The notes beneath the pieces are model-generated. The model saw nothing but the letters and a program-made list of their open reading frames with translations. It searched no databases and was not told where the DNA came from. A DNA stretch of 41,237 bases from JARRON01 sp037383845. Lineage in GTDB: Bacteria > Pseudomonadota > Gammaproteobacteria > Steroidobacterales > XN24. Below are positions 25,231 to 33,754 of the stretch, piece by piece. The position numbers and the translations under genes are program-made. Where the stretch lies: the NCBI GenBank assembly GCA_037383845.1, contig JARRON010000042.1, positions 1-41,237 on the forward strand, given 5' to 3'. Each line of letters opens with the position of its first letter. Position 1 is the stretch's first letter.

Positions 25231-25953
25231 ATGAGACGTGATACCGCAAAGCTGCTCGGTCTGCTTGGCCTGCCCCTGATCCTCATCGGCCTGTTTTATC
25301 TCACGGGGCTCAGCGAGACCATGGCGACGGACTACCTGCCGGCGTGGCAGGCCTGGTCGGACGGGCATCACGGCTGGGCCAGCGTCCTGCTGTTCTTCAT
25401 ATTCGCTCTGACCACCGCTGCCGGAATCCCGCGGATCTACCCGGCGATACTCATGGGCGGATTCTTCAGTATTCCTCTGGCGGTTGTCGTCGCCGTCACT
25501 GGTGCGACGGCGGGTTCCATGCTGCCGTTTGCTGCCGCGCGCCGGGTGGGCCCGCCTGTGGTTCAGCGCAAGTTCGGGCGCCGCTACCGCGCCTGGGTGG
25601 ACAGGATCAACGCAAGCGGGTTCTCGGTGGTGTTGCTGCTCCGGCTATTCCCCGGCAGTAACGCCATGCTGGTCAACATGGTGTGCGGGATCTCCCGCAT
25701 CGATCCCCTGAAATTCCTGGCCGCCACCGGCATCGGCATCCTGCCGAGCACTATCGCCTTCGTGCTTCTCGGCGGCGGACTCACGCGGAACGATCCGCAG
25801 TACCTGGCGGTGTCGGTGATCACCCTGCTGGTGCTCGTCGCAGCCTCGTGGCTGACCTGGCGCAACATGCGGCGGAGGGAGGCGGGCGCTCCGGGTGGCG
25901 ACCAGGGCGATGACTGGCTGCTGACGCCCGCCGAGGATCGGCTGGTAGAATAA
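25231..25953 (+). CDS. TVP38/TMEM64 (VTT/DedA-like) membrane protein
   Basis: A 240-residue inner-membrane protein with about five or six hydrophobic segments. The VTT (SNARE-associated) core runs from about 60 to 180, with TAAGIPRIYPAILMGGFFSIP, the amphipathic AAARRVGPPVVQRKFGRRY and the re-entrant LLLRLFPGSNAMLVNMVCGISRI motif. Family members are thought to move or scramble polyprenyl or phospholipids, or to support membrane homeostasis, but exact substrates vary. ATG 25231 is chosen; the TTG just before it (25228) is slightly better spaced from GGAAG. gltX follows 31 bases later and may be co-transcribed. Confidence 0.86.
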   Translation: MRRDTAKLLGLLGLPLILIGLFYLTGLSETMATDYLPAWQAWSDGHHGWASVLLFFIFALTTAAGIPRIYPAILMGGFFSIPLAVVVAVTGATAGSMLPFAAARRVGPPVVQRKFGRRYRAWVDRINASGFSVVLLLRLFPGSNAMLVNMVCGISRIDPLKFLAATGIGILPSTIAFVLLGGGLTRNDPQYLAVSVITLLVLVAASWLTWRNMRRREAGAPGGDQGDDWLLTPAEDRLVE

Positions 25954-25984
25954 CCGGCTTTTCCGGCCTCCAGGCAACGGCGTC

Positions 25985-27415
25985 GTGACAGATCCAGCAA
26001 CTACTCCCGTAAAGACCCGGTTCGCGCCCAGTCCGACCGGTTTCCTCCACATAGGCGGCGTCCGGACGGCGCTGTTTTCCTGGCTGTACGCCCGGCGCCA
26101 TGACGGCGAGTTCGTCCTGCGCATCGAGGACACGGACCGGGCCCGTTCCACCGAGGAAGCCATCCAGGTCATCCTGGACGGCATGGAGTGGCTGGGTTTG
26201 CGGCCGGACGAGGGTCCGCTTTACCAGACGCAGCGCTTCGACCGTTACCGGGAAGTGGCGGGTCGCCTCCTGGACGAGGGTCACGCTTACCGTTGCTACT
26301 GCACGAAGCAGGAGATCGAGGCCATGCGGGCCGAGCAGATGGCCCGCGGTGAGAAGCCCCGCTACGACGGCCGGTGCCGTGACAGGACCGAGCCGCGAGA
26401 GGGCGTGGAGCCGGTGGTCCGCTTCCGCAACCCGGACAGTGGCCAGGTCGTGGTGGATGACCTCATCCGCGGGCGGGTGGTCTTCGACAACAAGGAACTG
26501 GACGACCTCGTGCTGCTGCGCCCCGACGGTATCCCGACCTACAATTTCTCCGTGGTCGTGGACGACATCGACATGGGCATCACCCACGTCATCCGGGGTG
26601 ACGACCATCTCAACAACACGCCGCGCCAGATCAATATCTATCGGGCGCTCGGTGCCGAGCCGCCAGTCTTCGCCCACGTCCCCATGATCCTGGGGCCGGA
26701 CGGCGCCAAGCTGTCCAAGCGCCATGGGGCGGTCAGCGTGCTCCAGTATCGCCAGGAGGGATTCCTGCCCGAAGCCGTGCTCAACTACCTGGTGCGGCTC
26801 GGCTGGTCCCACGGTGACCAGGAAATCTTCACGGTCCCCGAGATGATCGAGCTGTTCGACATCCGGGACGTGAACAAGGCGGCCTCGGCGGTGAACCCGG
26901 AAAAGCTGCTGTGGCTTAACCAGCACTACATCATGGAGGCATCCGCCCGGCGGCTGGGGGGCGAGCTGAAGTGGCAGCTGGAGCGGCTCGGGGTGGATAC
27001 CTCCGGCGGGCCGCCGCTGGAGGGTGTCGCAGAGGCGTACCGCCAGCGTGCCAGGACGCTGCATGAGATGGCGCAGTCGGCCATCTTTTTCTACCAGGAC
27101 TTCGACAACTACCACGAGAAAGCGGCGCGGCAGCACCTCAAGGCCGGCTCCGTGGAACCCCTGGAGAAGGTCCGTGATGGCCTGGCAGCCCTGGAGGACT
27201 GGCGCGCGGAGCCCATCCACGAGGTCGTCCACGGCGTCGCCGATGCGCTGGAGCTGAAGCTGGGCAAGGTGGCACAGCCCGTCCGCGTGGCCGTCAGCGG
27301 CGGGCCGGTCTCGCCCCCGATCGACGTCACGCTGGAGCTTCTGGGCAAGGAGGTCACGCTGCAGCGGCTCGACCGGGCCATCGGGTTCGCATCGTCCCGG
27401 GCCACCGACGGCTGA
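25985..27415 (+). CDS. gltX: Glutamyl-tRNA synthetase
   Basis: Charges tRNA-Glu (and possibly tRNA-Gln in organisms lacking GlnRS). The 476-residue class I enzyme has RFAPSPTGFLHIGG with HIGG at 22-25 and KLSKRHG at 242-248. The zinc-knuckle residues C104, C106 and C131 place it in the zinc-containing discriminating-type bacterial group by appearance. The helical anticodon-binding C-terminal half is full length. Start is GTG at 25985. A tRNA-Glu(TTC) gene lies 1.5 kb downstream, probably coincidental. Confidence 0.95.
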   Translation: MTDPATTPVKTRFAPSPTGFLHIGGVRTALFSWLYARRHDGEFVLRIEDTDRARSTEEAIQVILDGMEWLGLRPDEGPLYQTQRFDRYREVAGRLLDEGHAYRCYCTKQEIEAMRAEQMARGEKPRYDGRCRDRTEPREGVEPVVRFRNPDSGQVVVDDLIRGRVVFDNKELDDLVLLRPDGIPTYNFSVVVDDIDMGITHVIRGDDHLNNTPRQINIYRALGAEPPVFAHVPMILGPDGAKLSKRHGAVSVLQYRQEGFLPEAVLNYLVRLGWSHGDQEIFTVPEMIELFDIRDVNKAASAVNPEKLLWLNQHYIMEASARRLGGELKWQLERLGVDTSGGPPLEGVAEAYRQRARTLHEMAQSAIFFYQDFDNYHEKAARQHLKAGSVEPLEKVRDGLAALEDWRAEPIHEVVHGVADALELKLGKVAQPVRVAVSGGPVSPPIDVTLELLGKEVTLQRLDRAIGFASSRATDG

Positions 27416-27618
27416 CCGTCGGTTCCCGGCCTTACGCACGTCTGTACCCGAGCATCCCGGCCCGGCACGGCCGCCGCCGGCATGGGCCAGATGGGTCCTG
27501 AATCCGGGAAGCCCGGTCCCTTCGCGAAAGTGTGAACCGCTGCCCGGCGGACGGCTCGCCGGGGCGGCTTCGCCGGGTTAGGATTGCCGCGTGTTCAAGG
27601 CGTGGTTTTTCGGTGTCG

Positions 27619-28719
27619 ATGGAGAACTGTGACATTGCCGTCATCGGCGCCGGCGTCGTCGGGCTGGCCGTGGCGAGGGCCCTGGCGAAAAGCGGCCGGG
27701 AAGTGCTCGTGCTGGACCAGGCCGATACCATCGGCAGCGGACAGAGCAGCCGTAACTCCGAAGTCATCCACGCCGGGCTGTACTACCCGTCCGACTGGCT
27801 GAAAACCCGGCTCTGTACGGCCGGCCGCGAGGCCCTGTATCTCTACTGCCGGGAGAAGGGCATCAATCATCAAAAGATGGGCAAGCTCATCGTTGCAAGT
27901 CATGCATCGGAGCTGCCCAGGCTGTCCGCCATCGGCCGCCAGGCAGAAGCCAACGGTGTTCCGGTCAGCTGGCTGGATGCGGCCGGGGCCAGGGAACTGG
28001 AGCCGGAGGTCCGGGCCGAGGCGGCGCTGCTGAGCCCCGAGTCGGGCATCATCGACAGCCACGAGCTGATGCTGGCGCTGCAGGGAGACCTGGAAGCCGC
28101 CGGAGGACTGGTGGCCCTGGGCAGTCCGGTGCAGGGCGTGGCCCCGGATTCATCGGGCTGGCGGCTGGACGTGGGTTCACTGGGAGAGCTCGCCTGCCGT
28201 CAGGTGGTGAATGCGGCGGGCCTCGGCGCGCAGGCGCTCGCCCTGTCCACCGTGGGCATGGCCGAGCACTGGGTGACACCCCTGCAGATGACGAAGGGCC
28301 ACTACTTCACCCTGAGCGGGCGTTCGCCGTTCCGGCGTCTGGTTTATCCTCTGCCCGGCGAGAACAGCCTCGGCATCCACGCCACCCACGACCTGTCCGG
28401 ACAGGCTCGCTTCGGGCCGGACGCAGTCCCGGTGGAGTCGCTGGATTACACCTTCGACGAGGGACGCAGGGAGGCATTCGTCGAAGCCATCCGCCGCTAC
28501 TGGCCTGGCCTCGACCCCGACCGTCTCCAGCCGGCCTATACGGGTATCCGCGCCCAGCTTGCCCATGGCCCGGAAGGTCGCCGGGACTACGTCATCGTCG
28601 GCCCCGCTGAGCACGGCCTCGAGGGCATCTGGCACCTGCTGGGCATCGAGTCCCCGGGCCTGACAGCGTGCCTGGCCCTCGGCAGCCATGTCGCCGGCCG
28701 GGTGAGTGCCGGCAGTTAG
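27619..28719 (+). CDS. FAD-dependent oxidoreductase, L-2-hydroxyglutarate dehydrogenase-like
   Basis: A DAO-family flavoprotein of 366 residues. The dinucleotide-binding motif is at the N-terminus (CDIAVIGAGVVGLAVARALA). The typical SSRNSEVIHAGLYYP follows at about 43-57, where L-2-hydroxyglutarate dehydrogenases have SSRNSGVIHAG. Later come MTKGHYFTLSG, LVYPLP, LGIHATHDLSG and a closing HLLGIESPGLTACLALG. Family members oxidise L-2-hydroxyglutarate to 2-oxoglutarate, a metabolite-repair step. The Glu in place of Gly and moderate divergence leave the substrate open. ATG 27619 is preferred; GTG 27613 is in frame. Confidence 0.85.
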   Translation: MENCDIAVIGAGVVGLAVARALAKSGREVLVLDQADTIGSGQSSRNSEVIHAGLYYPSDWLKTRLCTAGREALYLYCREKGINHQKMGKLIVASHASELPRLSAIGRQAEANGVPVSWLDAAGARELEPEVRAEAALLSPESGIIDSHELMLALQGDLEAAGGLVALGSPVQGVAPDSSGWRLDVGSLGELACRQVVNAAGLGAQALALSTVGMAEHWVTPLQMTKGHYFTLSGRSPFRRLVYPLPGENSLGIHATHDLSGQARFGPDAVPVESLDYTFDEGRREAFVEAIRRYWPGLDPDRLQPAYTGIRAQLAHGPEGRRDYVIVGPAEHGLEGIWHLLGIESPGLTACLALGSHVAGRVSAGS

Positions 28720-28789
28720 GCCTCCCGGTCCGACGCCGGCTCCGCGCTGACCCCATCCCTGGCCGGCGGTTTCCCGGGCATTCGGAAGC

Positions 28790-28818
28790 TTGACGGTACC
28801 CGGGGGCTTGGCTATCCT
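28790..28818 (+). promoter_or_regulatory. Sigma-70 promoter of the tRNA-Ala/tRNA-Glu unit
   Basis: TTGACG (28790-28795), a 17-base spacer, TATCCT (28813-28818), then a GC-rich discriminator (GCGCGCC). It sits 16 bases before the tRNA-Ala 5' end and has the same architecture as the tRNA-Val promoter. Confidence 0.85.
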
Positions 28819-28834
28819 GCGCGCCTTTCCGCGT

Positions 28835-28910
<76 letters not shown>

Positions 28911-28961
28911 AGACTTCCAGCTTCCGCCGGGCCCAGACCCGGCGAAGTGCGTTTTACGGCT

Positions 28962-29037
28962 GTCCCCTTCGTCTAGAGGCCCAGGACACCGCCCTTTCAC
29001 GGCGGCGACGGGGGTTCGAATCCCCCAGGGGACGCCA
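28962..29037 (+). tRNA. tRNA-Glu (anticodon TTC)
   Basis: A 76-base cloverleaf with encoded CCA. The acceptor is GTCCCCT/AGGGGAC, the anticodon stem CCGCC/GGCGG encloses CTTTCAC (TTC reads GAA/GAG), and the T-arm is GGGGG-TTCGAAT-CCCCC. It is probably co-transcribed with tRNA-Ala 51 bases upstream. Pieces of this tRNA are repeated just downstream; see 29080-29218. Confidence 0.97.
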
Positions 29038-29079
29038 TCTCTTCCGAAGTGACTCAGCGCCCCGGCGCGGCCCGTGACG

Positions 29080-29218
29080 GTCGCCGCCGTGAAAGGGCAC
29101 CTTTGGCGGCGACGGGGGTTCGCAGTCACGGCGAAGCCGTGACGACGCCGCCTGGCGGGCGGCGGGCCCGAAGGGCCGAGGACGCGAAGCGTCCGAGCAA
29201 ATCCCCCAGAGGACGCCA
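29080..29218 (+). repeat. tRNA-Glu-derived palindromic element with a hairpin cluster inserted in the T-loop
   Basis: 29080-29098 is an exact inverted copy of tRNA-Glu 28991-29009. 29100-29122 is a direct copy of the tRNA from the anticodon loop to the T-loop TTCG, missing only CAC. 29200-29218 continues the same tRNA from AAT to CCA with one mismatch. Between TTCG and AAT sits a 77-base insertion (29123-29199). The first two pieces form a hairpin (GTCGCCGCC/GGCGGCGAC). The insertion forms four more in series: GTCACGGC-GAA-GCCGTGAC, GCCGCC/GGCGGC, GGCCC-GAA-GGGCC and GGACGC-GAA-GCGTCC. The 5' half of the tRNA is absent, so no functional tRNA is made. Confidence 0.85.
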
Positions 29219-29428
29219 ATTTCTCCTTCCTGAACTTAACGCCACGGCCTGGCCTTGCGGGTCGCTCCAGCGAGCTGTCACTGCCGCCAGTGGAGGCAGC
29301 GGACTTCCAGGGACTGAAGCCCGGGCGCCTGCCGACGGGAAGTGAGCGTGGGGCGCCTGATCCCGTTGGTCGCCGCCGGCGGCGGGACGACATCTGCCCC
29401 GGAACGCAGTGGGCGATCCGCTGGCCAC
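29219..29428. other. Intergenic stretch without recognised features
   Basis: Part of a 465-base gap between tRNA-Glu and the PEP-CTERM gene. Beyond the tRNA-derived element to its left and the terminator to its right I see no gene, repeat or promoter that I can support. Confidence 0.4.
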
Positions 29429-29456
29429 AAAAAACGAGGCCCCGCCAGGCGGGGCC
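29429..29456 (-). terminator. Terminator of the first PEP-CTERM gene
   Basis: Minus-strand stem GGCCCCGCC/GGCGGGGCC with a tight loop, then CTCG and TTTTTT, 47 bases beyond the stop codon of the 29503-30312 gene. Confidence 0.85.
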
Positions 29457-29502
29457 CCAAGACACGGCATTGTTGTTGCTCTTGGTTCGCCGCGTGTCCG
29501 AC

Positions 29503-30312
29503 TCAGCCAGCCATGCGCCGACGGCGCACACCGAAGCCGATCAGGCCGGCACCCAGCAGCGCAAGCGTGCCCGGCTCAGGCACCTCCGTCGGCGGGAAGC
29601 AGCCTCCTTCGGTCTGGCAGCGGAGATAGTTCCACTCCTCGAAGCCGTCGTTGTTGGGGAAGCCACCGTCCACCGGGCCGCCGAAACGGCTGAACAGCTG
29701 CAGGTAGGTTTCCATTGAATAGCCGCTGAACAGATCGGTGGGTAGCAGCAGGTACATGTCGATGTCCTGGCCGCTGCCGAACGCGAGGTCGTAGTTCAGC
29801 TTGATGTAGTCGTCGGCCGCGAGGCTCCACAGCGCTCCGACACCGCCGAGGCTGGGACCGGTGCCGTCGTACCCGGTCAGGCTGCCGTCGCCGAGGAACA
29901 CGCTGATGGCGTCCAGGGTCAGGAAGCGCTCCGGCTCGCCGCTGTTCACCTGGTTGATGTCCAGTCCGAAGACCACGTAGCCGTCCTGGACGCCCAGGTT
30001 GCTCAGCTGGACGGTCTCGTTGTCGCCGACGCCGTTGCCGACAGAGTTGTCGCCCAGGATTGCGCCCGTCGTGTTGTACATCTGGAACTGGTCATCCTGG
30101 CCGCCGGGGCTGGCCACGAAGGACGGGAACGTGCCGGATCCGACCGAACCGGCGTCACCTGTGCGGCTACATACGACTGCTCCGTCGTTGATGTCGACAC
30201 ATATCTGGTCGCCGGGATCGTTCAGGTCTATGAGCGTGGCGTGTGCCGGGCCTGCGGCGATCAGCGCCAGCGCCGCCGAGGTCTGCAAAAGACGAATTAC
30301 CGATACATTCAT
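29503..30312 (-). CDS. PEP-CTERM sorting-domain protein
   Basis: A 269-residue secreted protein. It has a signal peptide (about 1-26, cleaved near AHA-TLI), an acidic beta-rich middle of unknown fold with four cysteines, and a C-terminal sorting signal VPEPGTLALLGAGLIGFGVRRRR with the PEP motif, a hydrophobic helix and a basic end. Such proteins are recognised by an exosortase and go to the surface or the exopolysaccharide matrix. No exosortase gene is in this window. GGAG lies upstream of ATG 30312, and a sigma-54-type promoter is 34 bases further out. The function of the central domain is not recognisable. Confidence 0.88.
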   Translation of the reverse strand: MNVSVIRLLQTSAALALIAAGPAHATLIDLNDPGDQICVDINDGAVVCSRTGDAGSVGSGTFPSFVASPGGQDDQFQMYNTTGAILGDNSVGNGVGDNETVQLSNLGVQDGYVVFGLDINQVNSGEPERFLTLDAISVFLGDGSLTGYDGTGPSLGGVGALWSLAADDYIKLNYDLAFGSGQDIDMYLLLPTDLFSGYSMETYLQLFSRFGGPVDGGFPNNDGFEEWNYLRCQTEGGCFPPTEVPEPGTLALLGAGLIGFGVRRRRMAG

Positions 30313-30345
30313 TGTCAGGTCTCCTCACATGGGTGGAGCAGCCTT

Positions 30346-30361
30346 TGCAGCGTTCGTGCCA
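30346..30361 (-). promoter_or_regulatory. Sigma-54-type promoter of the first PEP-CTERM gene
   Basis: Minus-strand TGGCACGAACGCTGCA: the -24 GG and -12 GC are exactly 10 bases apart, and the sequence matches the TGGCACG-N4-TTGC-like pattern known for PEP-CTERM genes. It leaves a leader of about 20-25 bases. Confidence 0.75.
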
Positions 30362-30372
30362 AACAAAGAAAC

Positions 30373-30390
30373 CTCATTAGATACAATGAG
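30373..30390. promoter_or_regulatory. Dyad upstream of the sigma-54 promoter
   Basis: CTCATT-AGATAC-AATGAG, a 6-6-6 inverted repeat in an AT-rich patch 12 bases upstream of the -24 element. It could bind a regulator, though activators of sigma-54 promoters usually bind further away. Confidence 0.35.
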
Positions 30391-30752
30391 TTGCGGTTGT
30401 TACATAATCCCCGGTGTAAGCCTCCGCGACTTGACGCAGTTCTCACTTTTTTCGCGCCCGTCTGTGGCGCGAGGCAAGAACGACGCCAGGCGGGGCCATA
30501 AAGGCGCGGTCGCGGGGCGAGGCCCCGGGACCCGGACGCCAGGGCGTGATCGGCCCGCCCGCCTCAAGGGCCCGTCATGCGAGTGATGCCGCCGGAAATG
30601 CCGGCAGCCGCTGTGTCTTAGCAGGCCGCTGCTGCCGGCCTGACCTGCCGCGGACTCCCGGTACACGGTCAGCCGGATGATGTTGGGCCGCCTGGCGGCC
30701 AGACGGGCGTTCGCTGGCCGCCGGCGCGATTAGTTGTTTGAATAGAAAAGGC
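30391..30752. other. Intergenic region before the VTT-glycosidase-GT4-phosphatase operon
   Basis: It separates the divergent PEP-CTERM gene and the four-gene operon and must contain the operon promoter. I found no convincing -35/-10 pair; the best AT-rich spot is just before the start codon (30728-30752). No gene seen. Confidence 0.4.
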
Positions 30753-31505
30753 ATGAGCGATTTCTGGAGCAAGCTGCGCGCCGGCTTGACCGCTTCGCCG
30801 CTGTGGACCCTCGCCGGGAGCGTGCTGTTCGTGGCTGCGTTTCTGGCCCTGCTGTATCAGCTTGGCGTGCAGGACCAGCTGGTACGGCTCCTGGAATGGG
30901 TCGAGTCGCAGGGCCTGTGGGCGCCGCTGCTCTTCATGGCCATCATGGCCGCGGTGGTCGTGCTCGTCCTGCCCGGGCTGCCCCTGACCACCGGAGCCGG
31001 ATTCGTGTTCGGCGTCGTCGAGGGATCGGTGTACGTGGTCGTCGGCACGACCCTGGGCGCCGTGATTGCGTTCCTTGTTGCCCGTTACCTCTTCGGCGAG
31101 CGTGCCCGCCGTTTCACGATCGAGCACGCCAGGTTCCGCCTGGTGGGGGAGGAGCTCGGACAGCGCGGCGGAACGATCGTCATGCTGACCCGCCTGGTTC
31201 CGTTCTTCCCGAGCAAGATCGCGAATTACTTTTTCGGTCTGACCCCCGTGCGCCTGGGGGGATTCACCCTGGGTTCCCTTGTGGGGTTCATCCCGTTCTC
31301 GGTCAACAACGTGTACGTTGGCTCCATCGCCGCCGATCTTTCCACTCTCGGTGCGCGGGGCATTGCGCGGACCCCGCTTGAATGGGCCGTGTACGGTGCG
31401 GGGTTCGTCGTCACGATTCTCACCGTCTTTTACCTGAATCGGCTGGCCCGTCGCGCGCTTGCCCGCTACACCGGGGACGCTGAAGCCCCGAAGGAGACCT
31501 CTTGA
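30753..31505 (+). CDS. TVP38/TMEM64 (VTT-domain) membrane protein, first gene of a four-gene operon
   Basis: A 250-residue inner-membrane protein. A first membrane helix (about 18-38) is followed by the VTT core: VVVLVLPGLPLTTGAGFVFGVVEGS, the ARYLFGERARRF amphipathic piece, and TRLVPFFPSKIANYFFGLTPV, the re-entrant motif. It ends in a final helix and a basic tail. The ATG at 30753 follows AAAAGG; an in-frame TTG at 30738 is less likely. The stop overlaps the TTG start of the next gene, so translation is coupled. In this context it may flip or organise a lipid substrate for the downstream glycosyltransferase and phosphatase, which is inference. It is only distantly similar to the VTT protein at 25231. 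Confidence 0.86.
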   Translation: MSDFWSKLRAGLTASPLWTLAGSVLFVAAFLALLYQLGVQDQLVRLLEWVESQGLWAPLLFMAIMAAVVVLVLPGLPLTTGAGFVFGVVEGSVYVVVGTTLGAVIAFLVARYLFGERARRFTIEHARFRLVGEELGQRGGTIVMLTRLVPFFPSKIANYFFGLTPVRLGGFTLGSLVGFIPFSVNNVYVGSIAADLSTLGARGIARTPLEWAVYGAGFVVTILTVFYLNRLARRALARYTGDAEAPKETS

Positions 31506-33754
31506 CCTGGATGAAATGGCTACCCTGGCGCTACATCATCAGCCGGGCGGCCACAAAACAGGGCTTCCTCGACCCTATTGCCCTTCTGTCCAGGCTGCAC
31601 GGATTCGCTCAGCCCTCGGAGGTCGGCGAGCCCATCGAACTGCTCCGTGCGGGGGTCGTCTTCCACGCCCGCGGGCTGATCAACAGCAGGGTGATCCAGC
31701 ACAACCTCGACTGGGTCTGGCCGTACTGGATCCAGCGCCAGTTCGATCCCACGGATTCGTCGTTCATCCCGAGGGCGTTCTCCATCACCCACATCAACCT
31801 GACGCACCGGAACTGGACGGCTGTCGGCTATCCGGACTGCGCCGAGCTGCCGATCGTGGATCCGAGGGGACTGCTGACGCCGTTGTACGACGGCTGGTCC
31901 CTGGACTGCTGGCTGCTGACCGAGGACGGCCGTTGCCTGCTGCCTTCCCGGGCAGGGCGGTGCCGGCAGGTTCAGCAGGTGGATGGGGGAGTTCGTGTGA
32001 GCACGGAAACCGAATCCCAGGGGCTGGCGCTGTCAACCAGCGCATGGGTGGAGCTGGACGACGGTGTGCCCGTTTGCCGCCTCCGGGTGCGGGCAGATTC
32101 GGATGCCGCCGGGTCCGTCGTCCTTGCGCTGCGGCCCTACAACCCGGAAGGCATCAGCTTCGTGAACACGGTCCAGCTGACGCCAGCCCGGGACGGCTGG
32201 GTCATCGACGGCGAAAGACAGGTGGGTTTCAGCGCTCCGGCAACCCACCACCAGGTCTCCGACTACCGGTCGGGCGACGTGTACATCCACCTGGACCGTC
32301 GCGAGGAGGCATCCGGGGGACGTTGCGACGTGGGCATGGTGACCGCTGCTGCATTCTTCCCGGCCACCGCGGGAGAAAGGACCGAAATCACCGCCACGAT
32401 ACCCCTCGCGGAGGCGCGGATGGAGCCGGCTGCGAGCGGCGGCTGGGCCTCGGCGATGGAGGGCTGCTGCCGCCTGGCGTGTCCGGAGCCCCGCTACCAG
32501 TTCCTCTACGATGCGGCAGTCCGTTCCCTGGTCCTGCACTCGCCGGGCGAGGTTTATCCGGGTCCCTATACTTACAAGCGCTTCTGGTTCCGGGACGCCG
32601 CGTTCATTATTCACGCGCTGCTCTGCGCGGGACTGACCCGGAGGGCCGAGCGGGCCCTGGACCTGTTCCCGGACCGGCAGACGTCCATGGGATATTTCCG
32701 GTCCCAGGAAGGAGAATGGGATTCCAACGGCGAAGCCCTGTGGATCATCCACCGATTCTGCGAGGTGACCGGCAGTGACCTGCCAGCGAAGTGGCGGGAC
32801 CCGGTCATCCGGGCGGCCCGGTGGATTCTCCGCAAGCGACTGCCGAACGACCTGGATGCTCCCCACGCCGGATTGCTGCCGGCGGGATTCAGCGCCGAAC
32901 ACCTCGGCCCCAACGACTACTACTACTGGGACGACTTCTGGGGCATCGCCGGCCTGCGGTCGGCGGCCGCCCTGCTGGAGCATTCCAGCGCGAAAGACAG
33001 CCTGGAATTTGCAAGGGGCGCGGACGACTTCTCCGCCGCCGTCGACCGGACCCTGGAGGCCTGCGCGCGGCGCATCGGCCGCCCGGCAATGCCGGCTTCT
33101 CCCTACAGGCGAATGGACGCGGGGGCGATCGGATCACTGGCGATGGGCTATCCCGCGCAGCTTTGCGACCCGGAGGATCCCAGGCTGCTGGACACGGTCG
33201 AGTTCCTGCTGCAGCGCTGTTTTGTCCATGGGGGCTTCTATCAGGACATGATCCACTCCGGCATCAACGCCTATCTCACCCTGCATACCGCCCAGGTGCT
33301 GCTGCGAGCCGGCGACAACCGGCACCTGGATCTCATGGACGCCGTGGCGGACCTGGCTTCACCGACCGGGCAGTGGCCCGAAGCCATTCATCCCCTTACC
33401 GGGGGCGGCTGCATGGGCGACGGCCACCACGTGTGGGCCGCGGCGGAATGGCTGCTTATGATTCGCAACTGCTTCCTGCGGGAGGAGGGGGACCGGCTCG
33501 TGCTGCTTGCCGGTCTGCCGCAGCGCTGGCTCGAGCAGGATGCGCCGATCCGTTTCGGTCCTGCGCCCACCAGTTTCGGCTCCGTCACCCTGACGGTAAA
33601 GCCGGAGGCCGGCAAAGACGTTCGCGTCGAGTGGACCGCACGGTGGCATGCCGAAGCGCCGGAAATGGAAATCCGCCTGCCGGGATTCGGGCGCCGCCGC
33701 GTGGGTGGCGCCGAGGGTGCCGAAATTCTCACCCCAGGGGACCGGCCCGCATGA
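31502..33754 (+). CDS. Six-hairpin glycosidase-like protein (GH15/amylo-alpha-1,6-glucosidase-like)
   Basis: A cytoplasmic-looking 750-residue protein. The N-terminal half (about 40-320) is beta-rich. The C-terminal half (about 330-700) has the alpha/alpha-toroid pattern of family 15-like glucosidases, with KRFWFRDAAFIIHALL at 359-374, EWDSNGEALWIIHRF at 405-419 and YYYWDDFWGIAGL at 473-485. D365 and E411 are candidate acidic active-site residues, although which are catalytic cannot be settled by eye. Start is TTG 31502, supported by AAGGAG five bases upstream and the overlap with the preceding stop. ATG 31511 is the alternative. Its place next to a GT4 enzyme suggests trimming of a glycolipid or glycan. 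Confidence 0.72.
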   Translation: MTWMKWLPWRYIISRAATKQGFLDPIALLSRLHGFAQPSEVGEPIELLRAGVVFHARGLINSRVIQHNLDWVWPYWIQRQFDPTDSSFIPRAFSITHINLTHRNWTAVGYPDCAELPIVDPRGLLTPLYDGWSLDCWLLTEDGRCLLPSRAGRCRQVQQVDGGVRVSTETESQGLALSTSAWVELDDGVPVCRLRVRADSDAAGSVVLALRPYNPEGISFVNTVQLTPARDGWVIDGERQVGFSAPATHHQVSDYRSGDVYIHLDRREEASGGRCDVGMVTAAAFFPATAGERTEITATIPLAEARMEPAASGGWASAMEGCCRLACPEPRYQFLYDAAVRSLVLHSPGEVYPGPYTYKRFWFRDAAFIIHALLCAGLTRRAERALDLFPDRQTSMGYFRSQEGEWDSNGEALWIIHRFCEVTGSDLPAKWRDPVIRAARWILRKRLPNDLDAPHAGLLPAGFSAEHLGPNDYYYWDDFWGIAGLRSAAALLEHSSAKDSLEFARGADDFSAAVDRTLEACARRIGRPAMPASPYRRMDAGAIGSLAMGYPAQLCDPEDPRLLDTVEFLLQRCFVHGGFYQDMIHSGINAYLTLHTAQVLLRAGDNRHLDLMDAVADLASPTGQWPEAIHPLTGGGCMGDGHHVWAAAEWLLMIRNCFLREEGDRLVLLAGLPQRWLEQDAPIRFGPAPTSFGSVTLTVKPEAGKDVRVEWTARWHAEAPEMEIRLPGFGRRRVGGAEGAEILTPGDRPA

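Noticed and set aside
29123..29199. Rho-independent terminator of the tRNA unit
   Set aside because: The hairpins are strong but none is followed by a run of T on either strand.
29100..29218. A second, intron-containing tRNA-Glu gene
   Set aside because: The acceptor 5' strand, the D-arm and half of the anticodon arm are missing, and the insertion is in the T-loop, so no functional tRNA can be formed.
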